A program made the translations under genes and the position numbers. Shown piece after piece: positions 20,146 to 30,574 of a DNA stretch of 64,000 bases (the stretch's first letter is position 1; each line of letters starts with the position of its first letter). Origin of the DNA: Tricholoma matsutake (taxonomy: Eukaryota > Basidiomycota > Agaricomycetes > Agaricales > Tricholomataceae); NCBI GenBank assembly GCA_026075535.2, contig AP026539.1:11160001-11224000 (forward strand). Direction: 5' to 3'. The notes under the pieces were generated by a model. It made no database searches. It was not told the origin of the DNA and worked only from the letters and a program-made list of their open reading frames with translations.

Positions 20146-20960
20146 AAGAGAATCGGAGTGCCATGTGGAGACTTGGATGGGCAGATGAAACCTGAGCAGT
20201 CATTTTCATCAATAAAGACTCGTAAGGCTTCTAATTCAGAGGGGGAGAGAGAATACATGTGGCCTGGAGGCGGAGGAGTATTGTCTTCTGTCTCTATCTT
20301 GAGGTCATAAGACCGATGCAGAGGAAGGGTATCCGCTTTAGTCTTATTAAAGACATCAGCGAATTCGTGATACTCGGGCAGAATATCAGAGAGGTCAGAT
20401 GAGTTCATGGATTGGGTGGAGCGGGCAGATAACCCTTCTGGAGCGAAGGTCATCTGAAAAGCTACTGCCCCAGGAAGTTTGCTAGCATGTGCATAAGCGG
20501 CAGCGTTGATGAAAGAGATGTCGGGAGGTGTAGACTTAGGAGGAATGGGGGATTCAGAAAATGCAGAGTCGAGGATTTCTACCGGAAGATTTGGGGACAA
20601 AGGTGACGTCAGGGGTGCTGGACCTCTATGATCTGCAGAGTGGAAAGCGAGTTGGCTTGAAGACCAGTCAATCAACAGATTGTATTGCTTCAGCCAGTTA
20701 TGACCAAGTACGGCAGAACAGGAAGAGTCGAGCGAGGTTACATAGAATGACAAATTGAATACTTCGCCGGCAGGGAAGGTGACTGGAAGTTTGATGATCT
20801 GAGTTATGGTGGAGTTGCAAGATCCATCAAAGAGTCGTAAACTGATCGGGTTAATGGATTCCATGCTGAGTTGGTTATTCAACACGAAAGAGGAGTCAAG
20901 GAAGCAGTGGGAGGAGCCAGAGTCAATAAGGGTTCAGAAAGGGGCGGAAGAGTCAGGAAA
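20082..20960 (-). pseudogene. Protease and RT N-terminus of element B
   Basis: The active site LIDSGSSHCFLDSSF lies at about 20890-20930, in frame with the open stretch 20082..20885. CSAVLGHNWLKQYNLLIDW is the conserved loop after it. The C-terminal part (PEYHEFADVFNKTKAD, then SGFICPSKSPHGTPILFVKK) is the connection to RT. A TGA precedes the protease box. The gag frame differs from this one, so either an indel or a programmed frameshift lies between 20960 and 21220. Confidence 0.87.
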
Positions 20961-21119
20961 GGTTAAAAGAATGGTTAGGGAGTCAGGGTCAGAAAGAGCG
21001 GATGCGTTGAGACAAATGTAGGCAGCCAAGTGGGTAAGGTCAACGCAACCCCCAGCCCCAGTGGCAGTATCCTGAGGGTTGCAGACTATTTTTCTGAGTC
21101 CGTAGTCTCAGGAATGACA

Positions 21120-22285
21120 GTGGACACACAGGCTTTTGCGGCTTTGGATTTCGGGCAGTTTCCTGCTATGTGCCCTTCCTCACCACAGTAGAGACAAAGT
21201 CGTTCTCTCATGCAACATTCTCATTCCTCCCCAGTAAGCTTGCCGTTCTTCCCCAACTTATCGGAGATGGACGACTTGGGCTTGTCCCGGGAAGTGTTCT
21301 TTGTCGTGGAAGACTGCTGGTTGGAGGTGTTACCATGGGCAGAGTTTGAAGAGGCTTGGTTTGTCGATGGGGAAGGGCTTTTGGAAGAGTCCTTCCGACT
21401 AGAGTTAGTGATGTTACTGGAATTCTTTGTTTCGAAACAGGATTCATCTTCTTGCATCCAGTAGATGTCATCACTGTCCTGCGCTTTCAAGTGCAGTTCT
21501 GCAAGAGTATTGGGTTTACCACCCTGGAGAACTTCTATGTGAAGCCGGAGCGGAAGACTGTGGAAATAGCGGTCATGAAGGGCTGCTTCATTCCAGTTGA
21601 CCCTAGAAGCTAATTCCCAGAAGTCAACATTGTATTTCGTGATACGACCACCTTTCTTCATTGCTAAGTCAGAGAGAGCTTTTTCCGCATCTCCGACTGG
21701 GTTGTGTGGACCAAAGTTGCTTTCCAGCTCGGCGAGGAAAGCTTCATAGTCCCACATCCAGTGTGTGGAATCTGTCAGGTCATTCAGACCAGGCTCAAAC
21801 CAACTGAGAGCTGATCCCTTAAGATAAGAAAGGATGAATATGATCTTTTTCTCATCAGAGGAAAATACATGCGGATGGTCATGGAAATGAAGATTGCAGG
21901 AGACTAGGAAGTCTCTAAGTTTCTTCGGATTGGCGCTGTCAAAAGTGTCGGGGTCGCGAACTTTGATTTTCTCGGTCTTGGGTGTGTTATTCTGATGAAG
22001 GGTGTGGATACTCTCCGAGAGGTTGTAAAAGACATCTATGAACCTATCCCCTGGGTCAGGGTTTTCCCCTGCAGGAGGTTGATCCTCAGGATCATTGGGA
22101 TTGGGGTCACCCCCAGGGTCATCAGGACCGCTAGGGTCGTCGGGTCCGCCGGGGGGTCCATCCTCTAGACCAGGATCTTCCAACCCAAAGGGTTCAGGCT
22201 GGCTGATGCCCCCTATGTACTCAAGGGGAGTTCTTGATCGAAAACCTTCTGGGTTGCCAGAAGGTTGCAGGGCATGGGTGGACAT
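21120..22285 (-). pseudogene. Gag of element B
   Basis: ATG at 22285 opens 354 codons. The N-terminal third is Pro/Gly/Asp-rich (GPPGGPDDPSGPDDPGG). The capsid-like region contains FILSYLKGSALSWFEPGL and WDYEAFLAELESNFG, characteristic of Ty3-type Gag. After a TGA at 21221 the same frame gives a zinc knuckle CLYCGEEGHIAGNC (about 21155-21195), CX2CX4HX4C. Gag packages the element RNA. Confidence 0.92.
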
Positions 22286-22504
22286 GAGATTGGCACTGAT
22301 TGAGGGGGCTCCTGAGCCGATTTGTCAGAAGATGTTTGAGGGTCTGGAAGACACTCCAAACGTAGTGGCGGGTCGAGGGTCAGAAAGGGTGGATCGCTGG
22401 ATTGCAGAGATCCCTGGAATAGTACTGGCACGTTGGGAATTTCTTGTTGCGCGCTGGCGGGTCTCGGTAGGGGTCATAGAGAGGAAATGGATGAGTGAAG
22501 TGTG

Positions 22505-22515
22505 AGTTTGTATAT
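22505..22515 (-). promoter_or_regulatory. Self-priming primer-binding site of element B
   Basis: Two bases inside the 5' LTR, the minus strand reads ATATACAAACT. The predicted transcript start in the LTR (22873 downward) reads AGTTCGTATAT, complementary at 10 of 11 positions; the one mismatch is a CpG-type change. There is no TGG as for a tRNA 3' end. The arrangement copies that of Tf1. Confidence 0.6.
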
Positions 22516-22517
22516 AC

Positions 22518-23200
22518 TGTTAAGAACTGATCCTAGAGGTCACTTCGGAATCTGACCGGACACTGCGGGTGATGATAGTGGGAGTTGTCAGGTCGATGCG
22601 GATTCTGCAAGAGGGGAAACAGAAAGGACTTGGCTTCAGCTTGTAAGAAGCTGGGCCCTTCACCTCATCTGGTGTCCTAATTTCAAGTTGAAGGTCTGGA
22701 GGTAGGAGCGGGACAGTGTGGGTAAATGTGGGGAGGAGTACGGGGGGACTTAGGTTAAGTTCAGATGAGACTAGAGCTTCAGAGGGAGTTCAGACTCTTA
22801 GAGGACAGGGGTTGGAGTAGGAGGAGGTTTTAGATTGGCAGGGTAAAGTCGAGTCTATGTCAATATACGAACTGAGGAGTACAAGGTGAAACTAACTAAG
22901 CTTAAATACTGTAGTCCGGAATAATGTGGAACAGGAACGAAGACTGCGGCAGTGTCTCGACTGTGTAGATAAATTATCTAGTGGGAGCCGCACAGGAATC
23001 CATAGTTGAATTTGCAATAGAGACGGCAGCCCTGGGAAGGCAGCTGTGGATGCTGTACAAGGCAGCCTGGTGCACAGCAGTGTGGGCAGTGCAAGGCAGC
23101 CAGGAATGAAAATGGAAGGCATAGACAAAAGTTGGGTTCAAGGTGCAGAAAAGGATCGGACGGATGCGGGTTCCGATCGGGGGAGGAACAGTTCTTGACA
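22518..23200 (-). mobile_element. 5' LTR of element B (683 bp)
   Basis: Plus-strand ends are TGTTAAGAACTG and CAGTTCTTGACA. On the minus strand a TATTTAAG box lies about 35 nt before the AGTTCGTATAT start proposed at 22873, giving a compact promoter. It is followed on the right by the CTGTT duplication. Confidence 0.95.
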
Positions 23201-23205
23201 CTGTT
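23201..23205. other. Target site duplication of element B, right copy
   Basis: CTGTT, identical to 15453..15457. Confidence 0.95.
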
Positions 23206-24600
23206 GGCACATTCGGATCAGTTCACATAAAAGGTCTACCACTTTGCAAAGCTTATATCTCTTGTTTGAGTTGTGCAATACAATCTTTGGCCATTGTGGA
23301 TAAGTCAGTAATTTGGTAGACACCCCTGGATGGCGTCAAAGAAACTGTTGAAGGTGCGATATTATACATTAGCAAAGGGGTAACATTAGATGGAGGGTTT
23401 CATCAAGTCCATTTGTCAATCCTGTCCTTGATAAAACGACTGGGGATGCTTCGAGGAGTGAATTGACCATTTGGGAGAACAATTTTGCCTTCAGTGTTCT
23501 TCTTACACTTTCCTTCATTGATATAAGACTGGCAAACCAAGCAATCACTAATAAAATGTCCTGTAAGCCCACAAAAGATGCAAACTGAAGTTTCGAGCTG
23601 GTCCAAATGAAATCCACTGTTAGGTCGAGTAGTGTTTGTGGTCTTTGAACCTGCTAAAGCTGTTACAAGAGTGGCTGTGAATTTCTCAAGGATTGCCATA
23701 AGGTCTTCTGATTTAATTTGGGGTGAAGATGTCGAGGTTGTTGGGATTGCCAAAGGTGCTGAAGAATGCAAACTGAGTAGCAATGTCGAATCCGAGCTGA
23801 TAGATCCTGCTAAAATGAATTTTGCTGCTGCATGAATATTGTTGAGTGGGTAGGGGTCATCAGGGTAGTGATCGGGGAATTTTAGTTCAAGTCATCAAGT
23901 GATTCTAGCCCATAAGCCTGGTTGGAAACCCCAGACAAAGGCTCTGCTTTGTTCCGCATTGGAAATCCTGCCTTTAGTAGATAGAAACTTTGCAATGTTG
24001 TAGAATGACCGATAGTATAATCCCAAATCGCTTGCATTGTAAATACCTATGCAAAGTTGTTTGCCAATGAGTTTGTCCATGTCCAAAATTGACCATTTCT
24101 GATTGTCTTCGGAACCAGGGTACAGTTGGTGAATAGTTCTGGAATGAAATGCCAGCATCCTATTCTGGAATCGATTCCCAGAGTTTGGAAGTGTCGATAT
24201 TGAGGTAGCGACAAGCATGCTGCTTCATATCTTCCGAGTTCGTGACATCGCATGCTGAGAAAAGCAATTCGAGCTTGTTAAAGTATCTGCAAAGTTCTTG
24301 CGGCTGGGTAGGGTCGAATTTCAGAGCCATGGAATGACCATGAGCTGGCATCATTGCTTGCATAGTCATGAATGCAATGTTTCTAGGGGTAGGGGTTAAA
24401 GCTTGTGTGAATGATGGTAGAGGAGTCAAAGTTGTTGGAAAGATTGGTGAAGGGAATGGTCAACGATGAGTCGATTCTGCTTCAGAAACAGGTATAAGAA
24501 TATCTCCTGATTGTTTGAGAGATTTGAAGGTGTGGCGAGTGTCGATTTGTAGGTTTCTAGCTTGTGTTGGCCTAAGCCAGGAGATTGGAGATGGATTAGG
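23206..24600 (-). pseudogene. Gag of element A, right of insertion B
   Basis: Gag reads leftward from about 24600. Recognisable parts are MALKFDPTQPQELCRYFNKL (24160..24429), then a frameshifted segment 23895..24218 with YPGSEDNQKWSILDMDKL and ISNAEQSRAFVWGFQPGLW, then after a TGA LKFPDHYPDDPYPLNNIH. The stretch 23403..23783 has a zinc knuckle CIFCGLTGHFISDC and ends with RSIPSRFIKDRIDKW. At 23205 it meets the duplicated target site and continues at 15452. Gag would form the virus-like particle. At least one frameshift and several stops are present. Confidence 0.88.
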
Positions 24601-24621
24601 CGATGAAATTATTTAGAAACC

Positions 24622-24641
24622 CCTCATGGTGGGCTCCAAAA
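24622..24641 (-). promoter_or_regulatory. Primer-binding site of element A
   Basis: On the minus strand the LTR end is followed by TTT and TGGAGCCCACCATGAGG, which starts with the TGG that pairs to a tRNA 3' CCA. It would fit a tRNA ending GGTGGGCTCCA. The tRNA species is not assigned. Confidence 0.6.
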
Positions 24642-25737
24642 TGATGATACTCGACCAGGAAACCCAAACAAAACCTACTATAAGGGCTCGAATGGTATAA
24701 CACTAGTTAGAGGAAGGTTGCAAGGTGGTACTAAATATCACCACTGTAAACCAAGGCTATGAAAATGACTCTAGAGGGTGTGCGATGAAGTTCGATGAGG
24801 TTCAAGAGTATTTGAAGCGTTGCAATGACGTTCGAGAGAAGTTCAATAATGATTGAGAGTGTACAAAGTGCTGCGATAGCATTCAAGGGAAATTCAATGA
24901 AGTTCGGGAGTGTGTGAAGAGGTGTGATGATGTTTGAAGAGTGTGCAAAGAGGTGCGATGATGTTCGAAGGCCTTTATAGAAGCCGAAGACACTTTCGAC
25001 GATGGCTGAGGATAAACTATAAGGATGTAGAAAGGCGTCGAGAGAGGATAGACAATATGCGATAGTTTTGAGAAGCTAGTACGAGGAGTTCGAGGAGATT
25101 CAGCATAAAACACTGAACTTCGAGACTAAGTCGAGATGCTTGGACTTAAGAGAATGGCTCTTAAATCAATTGGTGTGAGAGGACAATATATTCTGTTCTT
25201 CTAAGTAGCTAGTACAAGGCTATATATGTTTGGGAGAAGTGATACTAAAAAGGAAATAAAACATGAGGAATACATGAGGCAAGGTATAAAACAATAGAGA
25301 ATCTTTGCAAATCATAGAATAAATGAAAGAAGATGAGAAGGGAAACATATAGAGTCATGATTTATCATGGGTACCTGTCCCCATTGATCCAATATATCAT
25401 CAAGATATCAAAGTGCCACAATCGCATCCTAAAATCCCATCGTTGTGTCTCCTTGTGTCTGGTGGTGCTCGATATGCGACACACTAACTCTTACAAGGTG
25501 TGCTGCGTGTATCCAAAGGGTGGTGCAATAGGTGTATGGCGGCCAAAGGCATTCAAAGTGCTGTGAAGTCATTTGAAGTCATTTGAAGTTGTTTGAGATC
25601 ATTTGAAGTCGTTCAAAATTGATCAAAGTAGTTTCAGAGTGGTCTCACAGGGTTCGTAGGGGTTGGGAGCATGCATGTTGATGTGTCGATGCCTCTGGAG
25701 ACATTCCCAGAGCTTAGAGCGCACAGTGGACCTATCA
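24642..25737 (-). mobile_element. 5' LTR of element A (1096 bp)
   Basis: It begins TGATGATACTCGACC and ends GGACCTATCA, like 8076..9196, with scattered substitutions of mostly transition type. It is flanked on the right by the short remainder of the hAT-like host element. Confidence 0.92.
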
Positions 25738-25784
25738 CCGTGACCAGAAACACACGGTTTTACCCATACTCATGCCGTGCCCTA

Positions 25785-26057
25785 CTTCTAGGGCTTGGCA
25801 CCTGGGGCTTGAGGGCTTTGGGCTGAGCCTTGCACATCGCTAGTACTCAAGAAGTACTTTTTGAATTTTGAGTGTGATCATGATTACATATGTTTGGCAT
25901 CTATTGTGGTGCCAGCCACAGCTGCACTGCTTGTCAACGTCAACTTCAACATCGGCAGCTATATTCTATGCATCATGTCCCATAATAGCAATACTAGTAG
26001 TCATGGTGAGTATTAAATTCTGAACCATGTTATGTTATACTCATTTTATCACATGTA
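25785..26057. other. Right flank of the nested stack
   Basis: It holds the CTTCTAGG duplication, the GGGCTTGAGGGCTTTGGGC subterminal repeats of the outer hAT-like element to 25842, then plain A/T-rich sequence with no motif. Confidence 0.5.
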
Positions 26058-26627
26058 GTGGGAATACAAGTGCCAATCTCTCACAATAATGGTCATTACA
26101 TTGATTGTCATTTACTGTCAACTCCACATACTCACGCTCAACTAATATTAACCAGAACTATTCAGTCCTTTCCTGGGCCTGTCATAACAACATCCCATGA
26201 CTCTAGCTGCTCTCAGGCTCCCATGATGAATGTTTTGCTCTCTGACTTAACATTTATGTTTACTGTGCAGCTTGATATGAAGATTGATCCATGGATGTTA
26301 GTCCTATTGGTACATGTGGATTGTAGGAGAGAACAACTTTGCATTCAGGCTGGTGACTGGCTGGAAACAGAAGAGAGTGCATAATTCTCAATTTTTATAA
26401 TATCCAAAGCTGATGATACTGTGGTCTTGGCAATAGATCACCTGCAGTGGAACATAATGTTTCCCCACCTGCAAACTAAGATGCAGAACTCAGCTCATAT
26501 CCAAGCACATCTCATTGTGTCTGAGGATGATAGGATCAACAGGAAGAGGCTTTTATGGGTGGAGGTTAAAAGATTCATTCCTGTACCACCGAGTTCATTG
26601 CCTGAGATAATCCTTGTACAGCTTTGA
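26058..26627 (+). pseudogene. Unrecognised ORF convergent with the Plavaka-like transposase
   Basis: One plus frame is open from 26058 to a TAA at 26382 and again from 26385 to 26627, 190 codons in all. Segments such as LDMKIDPWMLVLLVHVDCRR and KRLLWVEVKRFIPVPPSSLP look like real protein, without low complexity. It ends 10-20 bases from the end of the opposite transposase. CACTA-type elements often carry two genes, so it may be the second gene of the same transposon. No domain recognised. Confidence 0.45.
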
Positions 26628-26639
26628 AAATTTCATCAT

Positions 26640-27509
26640 ATCTACAATAAATTAAAATTCTATTTCATGTGTATGGTAGTCTATATACTTGTTTACATAG
26701 AATACTTTGAATGTATCAAATGAATGTGAAAAATTAAACCCCTCTCATGGTAGGAAATCACCACTGGTAACTCCAATCAGATGTGCCCCTCACAACATAC
26801 AATCAAGATGGACAACCACTAAACATGGCTCATGGCAATAAAAATCAGGCTGAACCATCCATAATCCTGTCTTGTCACAAGGCTCTTCTCCAACCCTTCA
26901 AAATTATTGAATCAATGCACATGAATAATCAACCCCATGAAAGGTGAAGGAGAAAAATAAAAATACTCATGCAACTTCAAGGCCATGAAAAACAGGTTCA
27001 TCTGATTCATTTGCAATGAATACACAGTCTCACTTTGCAGGCCCTCCATACCATGACTTGACAGAGCAAATCCATTCATGATGCATCCCACCAACACCAC
27101 AGAGGTAACTTGGGGCATAAAATGTTGCACGAGCTGATGAATGCATGTACACAGGACCAGAGAACTCTGGACAGCTATCCAGAGGAACATGAGCCCCATT
27201 GACCTCAGTGTCAGGATTAAGTTGATTACAAAGAAATCTTTGGATGAGCTCAGGTAGTTGTGGCTGATTGATGTAGTGTGCCAAACACATCATGCAGAAC
27301 ACCTCACGCTTCAGTGACAGATGAGATACAACACCCAAAAAAGTATCTGATAACATACTTTTAGTTTTTAATATCTTAACTTTGCCAAGAGATGGTGGAC
27401 TGTCAACAGTATCTTCATCAGGGTCTCCATCCTCTGGATCAGGTACAAGAGGATTTGGTGCAGTGGGGGTAAGAAATGGTACATGTGGCCCTTCCATCAA
27501 GCCACACAT
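26640..27509 (-). pseudogene. Plavaka-like (CACTA superfamily) transposase, C-terminal fragment
   Basis: The frame 27030..27509 contains ATFYAPSYLCGVGGMHHEW and SWYGGPA. Reading on through TGA at about 27030 it gives DCVFIANESDEPVFHGLEVA, FLFFSFTFHGVDYSCALIQ, GLWMVQPDFY, VVHLDCML and AHLIGVTSGDFLP. This order of blocks is, to my knowledge, the C-terminal part of the large basidiomycete Plavaka/CACTA transposase ORF. It lacks the catalytic N-terminal half. Several stops show decay. Copia D inserted, or was joined, about 430 bp upstream. Confidence 0.72.
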
Positions 27510-27938
27510 AGTGAAATCAACCCAAGCAGCAGTGAGCTTACTGTTTATCCATACACTGATTTGTTAACAACATCTGGCCAAGTGGTTTATTGTGGCTGGA
27601 GTGCCTGTATGGGCACTTGACAGCTCAAATATGCTTTGACTCAGTAATTGATGAACAAAGGCCATTGGGAGCACCAAACATTTAAATGAGGTGTCGATAA
27701 TGAACCAGAGAATGTTGTTGAGGAAGTGAAAAGCCATCAGGCCGGATGCCAAGTTGACAAGATTTCATGATTCATGTGGAACTGCAGAAGAGTGGCATCA
27801 AGCACAGCAAATGTATCTTCATTGAGTATGGATCGCCAGACAATATAACAGAACTTGCTTATGGCCTGCACCATTTGGGGAGGTACATGACCAGAAATCG
27901 CAGGGAGGTATACCTATTATGGAGATGGCTAAAGTAAG
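27510..27938. other. Unassigned, probably upstream part of the Plavaka-like element
   Basis: Minus-strand frames (27564..27752 and others) are short and broken; nothing convincing is recognisable. The interval ends exactly at the LTR of element D. Confidence 0.4.
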
Positions 27939-28300
27939 TGTTGAGAATGACACTGTGAGCACATGCAAATGCCGTATTGCCAAATACGGATCTTGGCATG
28001 TTAGTTGATGCATGTCCTATATGTGGTGCATCCCTTTGATGCACATGTTTGTATCTGTGTCATGGATACCTTTATACCATTCTCCTTTATCTAACATGAA
28101 TCATATATATACAGTAGACAGATACCAGATCACCTCAGTCACTTATACAGAGACTGAGGTGAGTACCGACTTATTATTCAGTAGCAAATGATTACTTACT
28201 GTACTTATAGTTCACTTTTGTTGTACTAGGTACAGTACTAATACAGTCACTTATACAGAGACTGAGTTCACTCTTGTTGTACTAGGATTAATTTTATACA
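27939..28300 (+). mobile_element. 5' LTR of Copia element D (362 bp)
   Basis: It starts TGTTGAGAATGACAC and ends ATTTTATACA. It is homologous to the LTRs of element C in opposite orientation. It carries the same internal duplication of a CAGTCACTTATACAGAGACTG-type segment as C's 3' LTR. A TATATATA box lies near 28105. Confidence 0.9.
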
Positions 28301-28311
28301 GGTTATGGACC
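28301..28311 (+). promoter_or_regulatory. Primer-binding site of element D (initiator tRNA-Met anticodon region)
   Basis: GGTTATGGACC follows the LTR directly. GGTTATGGGCC, the form in element C, is complementary to the anticodon stem-loop of initiator tRNA-Met. Drosophila copia primes from a half-molecule of that tRNA in the same way. Confidence 0.7.
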
Positions 28312-28518
28312 ACTCCCGTCGCATTTAGACAACGGTAGAAAATCTCCTAGCCACTCGGCGTTTATCTATGTCATTTTTGATTGGACCCCTAGATCACTTA
28401 GGTCTCAGATCACAACTTGACGGGATCAGACTACCCGACCCATCTCCCTCCCCTTTGTCTTCCTTGACATCGCCCTACTCGATGCCCGCCTGCCATTACC
28501 ACTTCCGCTTTCTCCACT

Positions 28519-30428
28519 ATGGTTGCTGAAACAAACCCACCTTCTATTTCTCTCATCAAGTTGTCAGTTCAGTACTCAGGGGAGAAGTTGGACAAACTTA
28601 AGTCTAATTACAAAGAATGGTGCAAGGAGATCACAATCGCCCTCTCGCTGAATGGACTCTATGAATATGTGACTGGTGATATTACCTCACCTACATCTAC
28701 AGAAACCTGTGCTCTTGCAAACTGGGCAGCTAACTCATGTCTCACATATGCCTTTCTTGCTTCCAGTGTTTCCCCATCCGAGCACCCATTCCTTGATATC
28801 AAGAAGGGCCCTGATGTAAATTGGAAAACTCTCCAAGATCATCATCAGAAGGAAGGTCCAGTCTGCCAGGTCCAATTGCTTCAACAGGCGCTTTCCATCC
28901 AGTGCTCAAAGGATGTGCCACTCCCTGAAATCGCAGAGAAGATTTGCACTCTCATTGAGCGTGCTTTTGCCATGGGGGACATAAAAGTGGACCTATTCTG
29001 TTGTATTGCCCTCCTTAATTCCCTTAGCGACAACTGCCCACATGCACAATCCATTATATCCTGCGACATTGCCGCCTCAACTGCCAGTTCCCCATATGGG
29101 TCAAAGGACATCCGCCTGTTCCTGGAGAATGAACAGTCACTCCTTGAGAATGACCAGCATCATGATTCCTGATCCACCATTGCACTTACTGCTTGGACCA
29201 AACCAAACAAAGTATCTAACACGCCCACTTGTGGGAATCCTGTCTGTAAAAAGACTGGGCATACTACAGAGTACTGCATCAAGCCTGGAGGCGGCATGGC
29301 CAGGAAGACCATCAATGAACCCAAAGCCACATGGAAGCTGGCACTCAAGAAGAAAGCACTGGGTACTGCTAGCTCCAGGATCTCAATTACAGGAAAGGAT
29401 GTCAATGGATGTGCCTTCACGGTCATGGTTGATTCTGAATCCCCTGTACCTGCCACCTCCAGCCCGGAATTTGCTGGCCTTGCATGCGACCCCCTTCCCA
29501 CTGCTTCCATCAAAGAGGTTGAATATGAGGGATGGATTGTTGTTGAGGAGGAGGCATCTACCACTCTTGACTGGAACCAACATACATCCATGCATACTGA
29601 TGGCGTGTTCACTGTTGAACCACTTACTCAGACCCATCAATCTCACCTTTTACTGGACAAGCATCCCTTTATTGTCGACTCTGGTGCAACTGTACATATC
29701 TCACCTGACAGATCAGATTTCCTTACCCTTTGTCCGACTCAACCACGTACCATTAGAGGGGTGGGAGGTTCCTCCATAGCCACCATTGGTGTCAGGGATA
29801 TCAAACTCCAGATAGCCTGAGGTGCATCAATTCTCTTACATAATGTGCTCTATATCCCAAACTTGACTGTCTGACTCATCTCCATAGGAGTTTTGGCTGA
29901 TGACTCGACCATTGCCACACACTTCAATAACATGGAGTATTGGATTACGGACAAGTCCACCAGTGCACTGGTTGCACGAGGATCCAGACTCTCCAAGAAA
30001 CCTGCTCACTCAACCTCCACTCTGCCGCTGTTGACCATGCTTTTTCCATACACAAATCCCCAAACTTGGAAACATGGCACCACCATCTTGGCCATGCCAA
30101 CTACCAATCCATCTGGGATATGGCCAAGAAAGGGATGCTCACAGGTGCACCTCTTGTTTCCTCACCAAAACCACCTAAGTGTGAATCATGTGTGCTTGGA
30201 AAACAGATGAAGATGCCTGTCCCAAAAAGACGTGAGGAGGGGCCTGGTCACAAGGCGACAAGGAAGTTGCAGAAAGTATGGGTTGATTTGTCAGGACTGC
30301 ATGCAGTGAAGTCTCATACCAGGAATTCATATGTAATGGATATAGTTGATGACTACACCTCCTTTCCTTGGTCAATACCCCTTTGCAACAAAGATGATTC
30401 TTTTCCCAAACTTAAAGCCTGGGAACTT
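28519..30428 (+). pseudogene. Copia element D gag-protease-integrase, 3' truncated
   Basis: ATG 28519 opens Gag (VQYSGEKLDKLKSNYKEWC, LNGLYEYV). A zinc knuckle with C-x4-C spacing (CGNPVCKKTGHTTEYC) follows. Protease has FIVDSGATVHISPD. Integrase shows HHHLGHANYQSIWDMAKKG, CESCVLGKQ, then VDLSGLHAVKSHTRNSY and DIVDDYTSF. TGA codons at 29170 and 29818, and a +1 shift near 29995, interrupt it. Homology to element C stops at KAWEL (30428), just before the second catalytic Asp; the rest of integrase, RT and the 3' LTR are missing. Confidence 0.92.
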
Positions 30429-30569
30429 GTGTTTGAGTGGATTCCACTCAGAGTCCAGTCGGACTGGACTGGGACTGGACTGGCAACTTTGCAGCAGTTG
30501 GCTGGTGACCAGTCCCAGTGGACTCCAGTCAGACTCCAGTCGGAGTCCGACGGGAAAGGTGGGGGAGTG
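30429..30569. repeat. CACTA-like terminal/subterminal fragment
   Basis: Packed with GGACTCCAGTC and its complement. It ends GGGGGAGTG followed by TAAAGACCTC. 52611..52615 has GGGGCAGTG followed by the same TAAAGACCTC, and 50317 starts CACTGCCCC. CACT ends with many subterminal repeats are a CACTA trait. The other end is not identified. Confidence 0.45.
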
Positions 30570-30574
30570 TAAAG

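Larger units (their letters stand above)
15458..23200 (-). mobile_element. Ty3/Gypsy chromovirus B, complete, nested in A
   Basis: A 7743-bp element with LTRs at 15458..16197 and 22518..23200, perfect 5-bp target duplication CTGTT, a polypurine tract next to the left LTR and minus-strand gag, protease, RT-RNase H and integrase with chromodomain. A plus-strand gene sits between integrase and the 3' LTR. It lies in the gag-protease interval of A, so it is younger than A. Coding is damaged by TGA stops, a one-base deletion at the start of RT and loss of the RT catalytic Asp. Confidence 0.96.
8076..25737 (-). mobile_element. Ty3/Gypsy element A, interrupted by element B
   Basis: Two long terminal repeats (8076..9196 and 24642..25737) with TGAT..ATCA ends bound a minus-strand gag-protease-RT-RNase H-integrase region. 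The polypurine tract (9197..9210) lies beside the left LTR and a TGG-starting primer site beside the right one, so the right LTR is the 5' one. Without element B it is about 9.9 kb. It also carries a plus-strand gene (9344..10676) antisense to pol. No matching target duplication is seen (CCCAT against CCGTG). gag and pol are full of stops and frameshifts. Confidence 0.92.
7132..25784. mobile_element. hAT-type non-autonomous element (about 1 kb) hosting element A
   Basis: The left end reads TAGGGCACAGCATGGGTAA. The right end, on the minus strand, reads TAGGGCACGGCATGAGTATG. The same 8-bp sequence CTTCTAGG flanks both ends (7124..7131 and 25785..25792), the duplication length of the hAT superfamily. 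Its own sequence is 7132..8075 plus 25738..25784, about 990 bp once element A is removed. It has ACCCATACCC-type subterminal repeats like the small element at 43420..43726, and no transposase gene, so it would depend on a transposase elsewhere. Confidence 0.78.
6989..25842. mobile_element. Outer hAT-like element (fragmentary), split by later insertions
   Basis: The left end at 6989 reads TAGAGATGGTGCAC and the right end, read inward on the minus strand from 25842, reads TAGCGATGTGCAAGG, a similar inverted pair. Both flanks are rich in inverted and direct GGGCTCAGGCTT-type subterminal repeats (7030-7130 and 25785-25835). TAGNG ends and subterminal repeats suggest a non-autonomous hAT-type element. 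I see no matching 8-bp duplication, so this may be two different copies. The inner element at 7132..25784 inserted into it. Confidence 0.4.

Noticed and set aside
8071..25742. Target site duplication for element A
   Set aside because: CCCAT on the left and CCGTG on the right do not match; shifting the borders by a few bases does not help.
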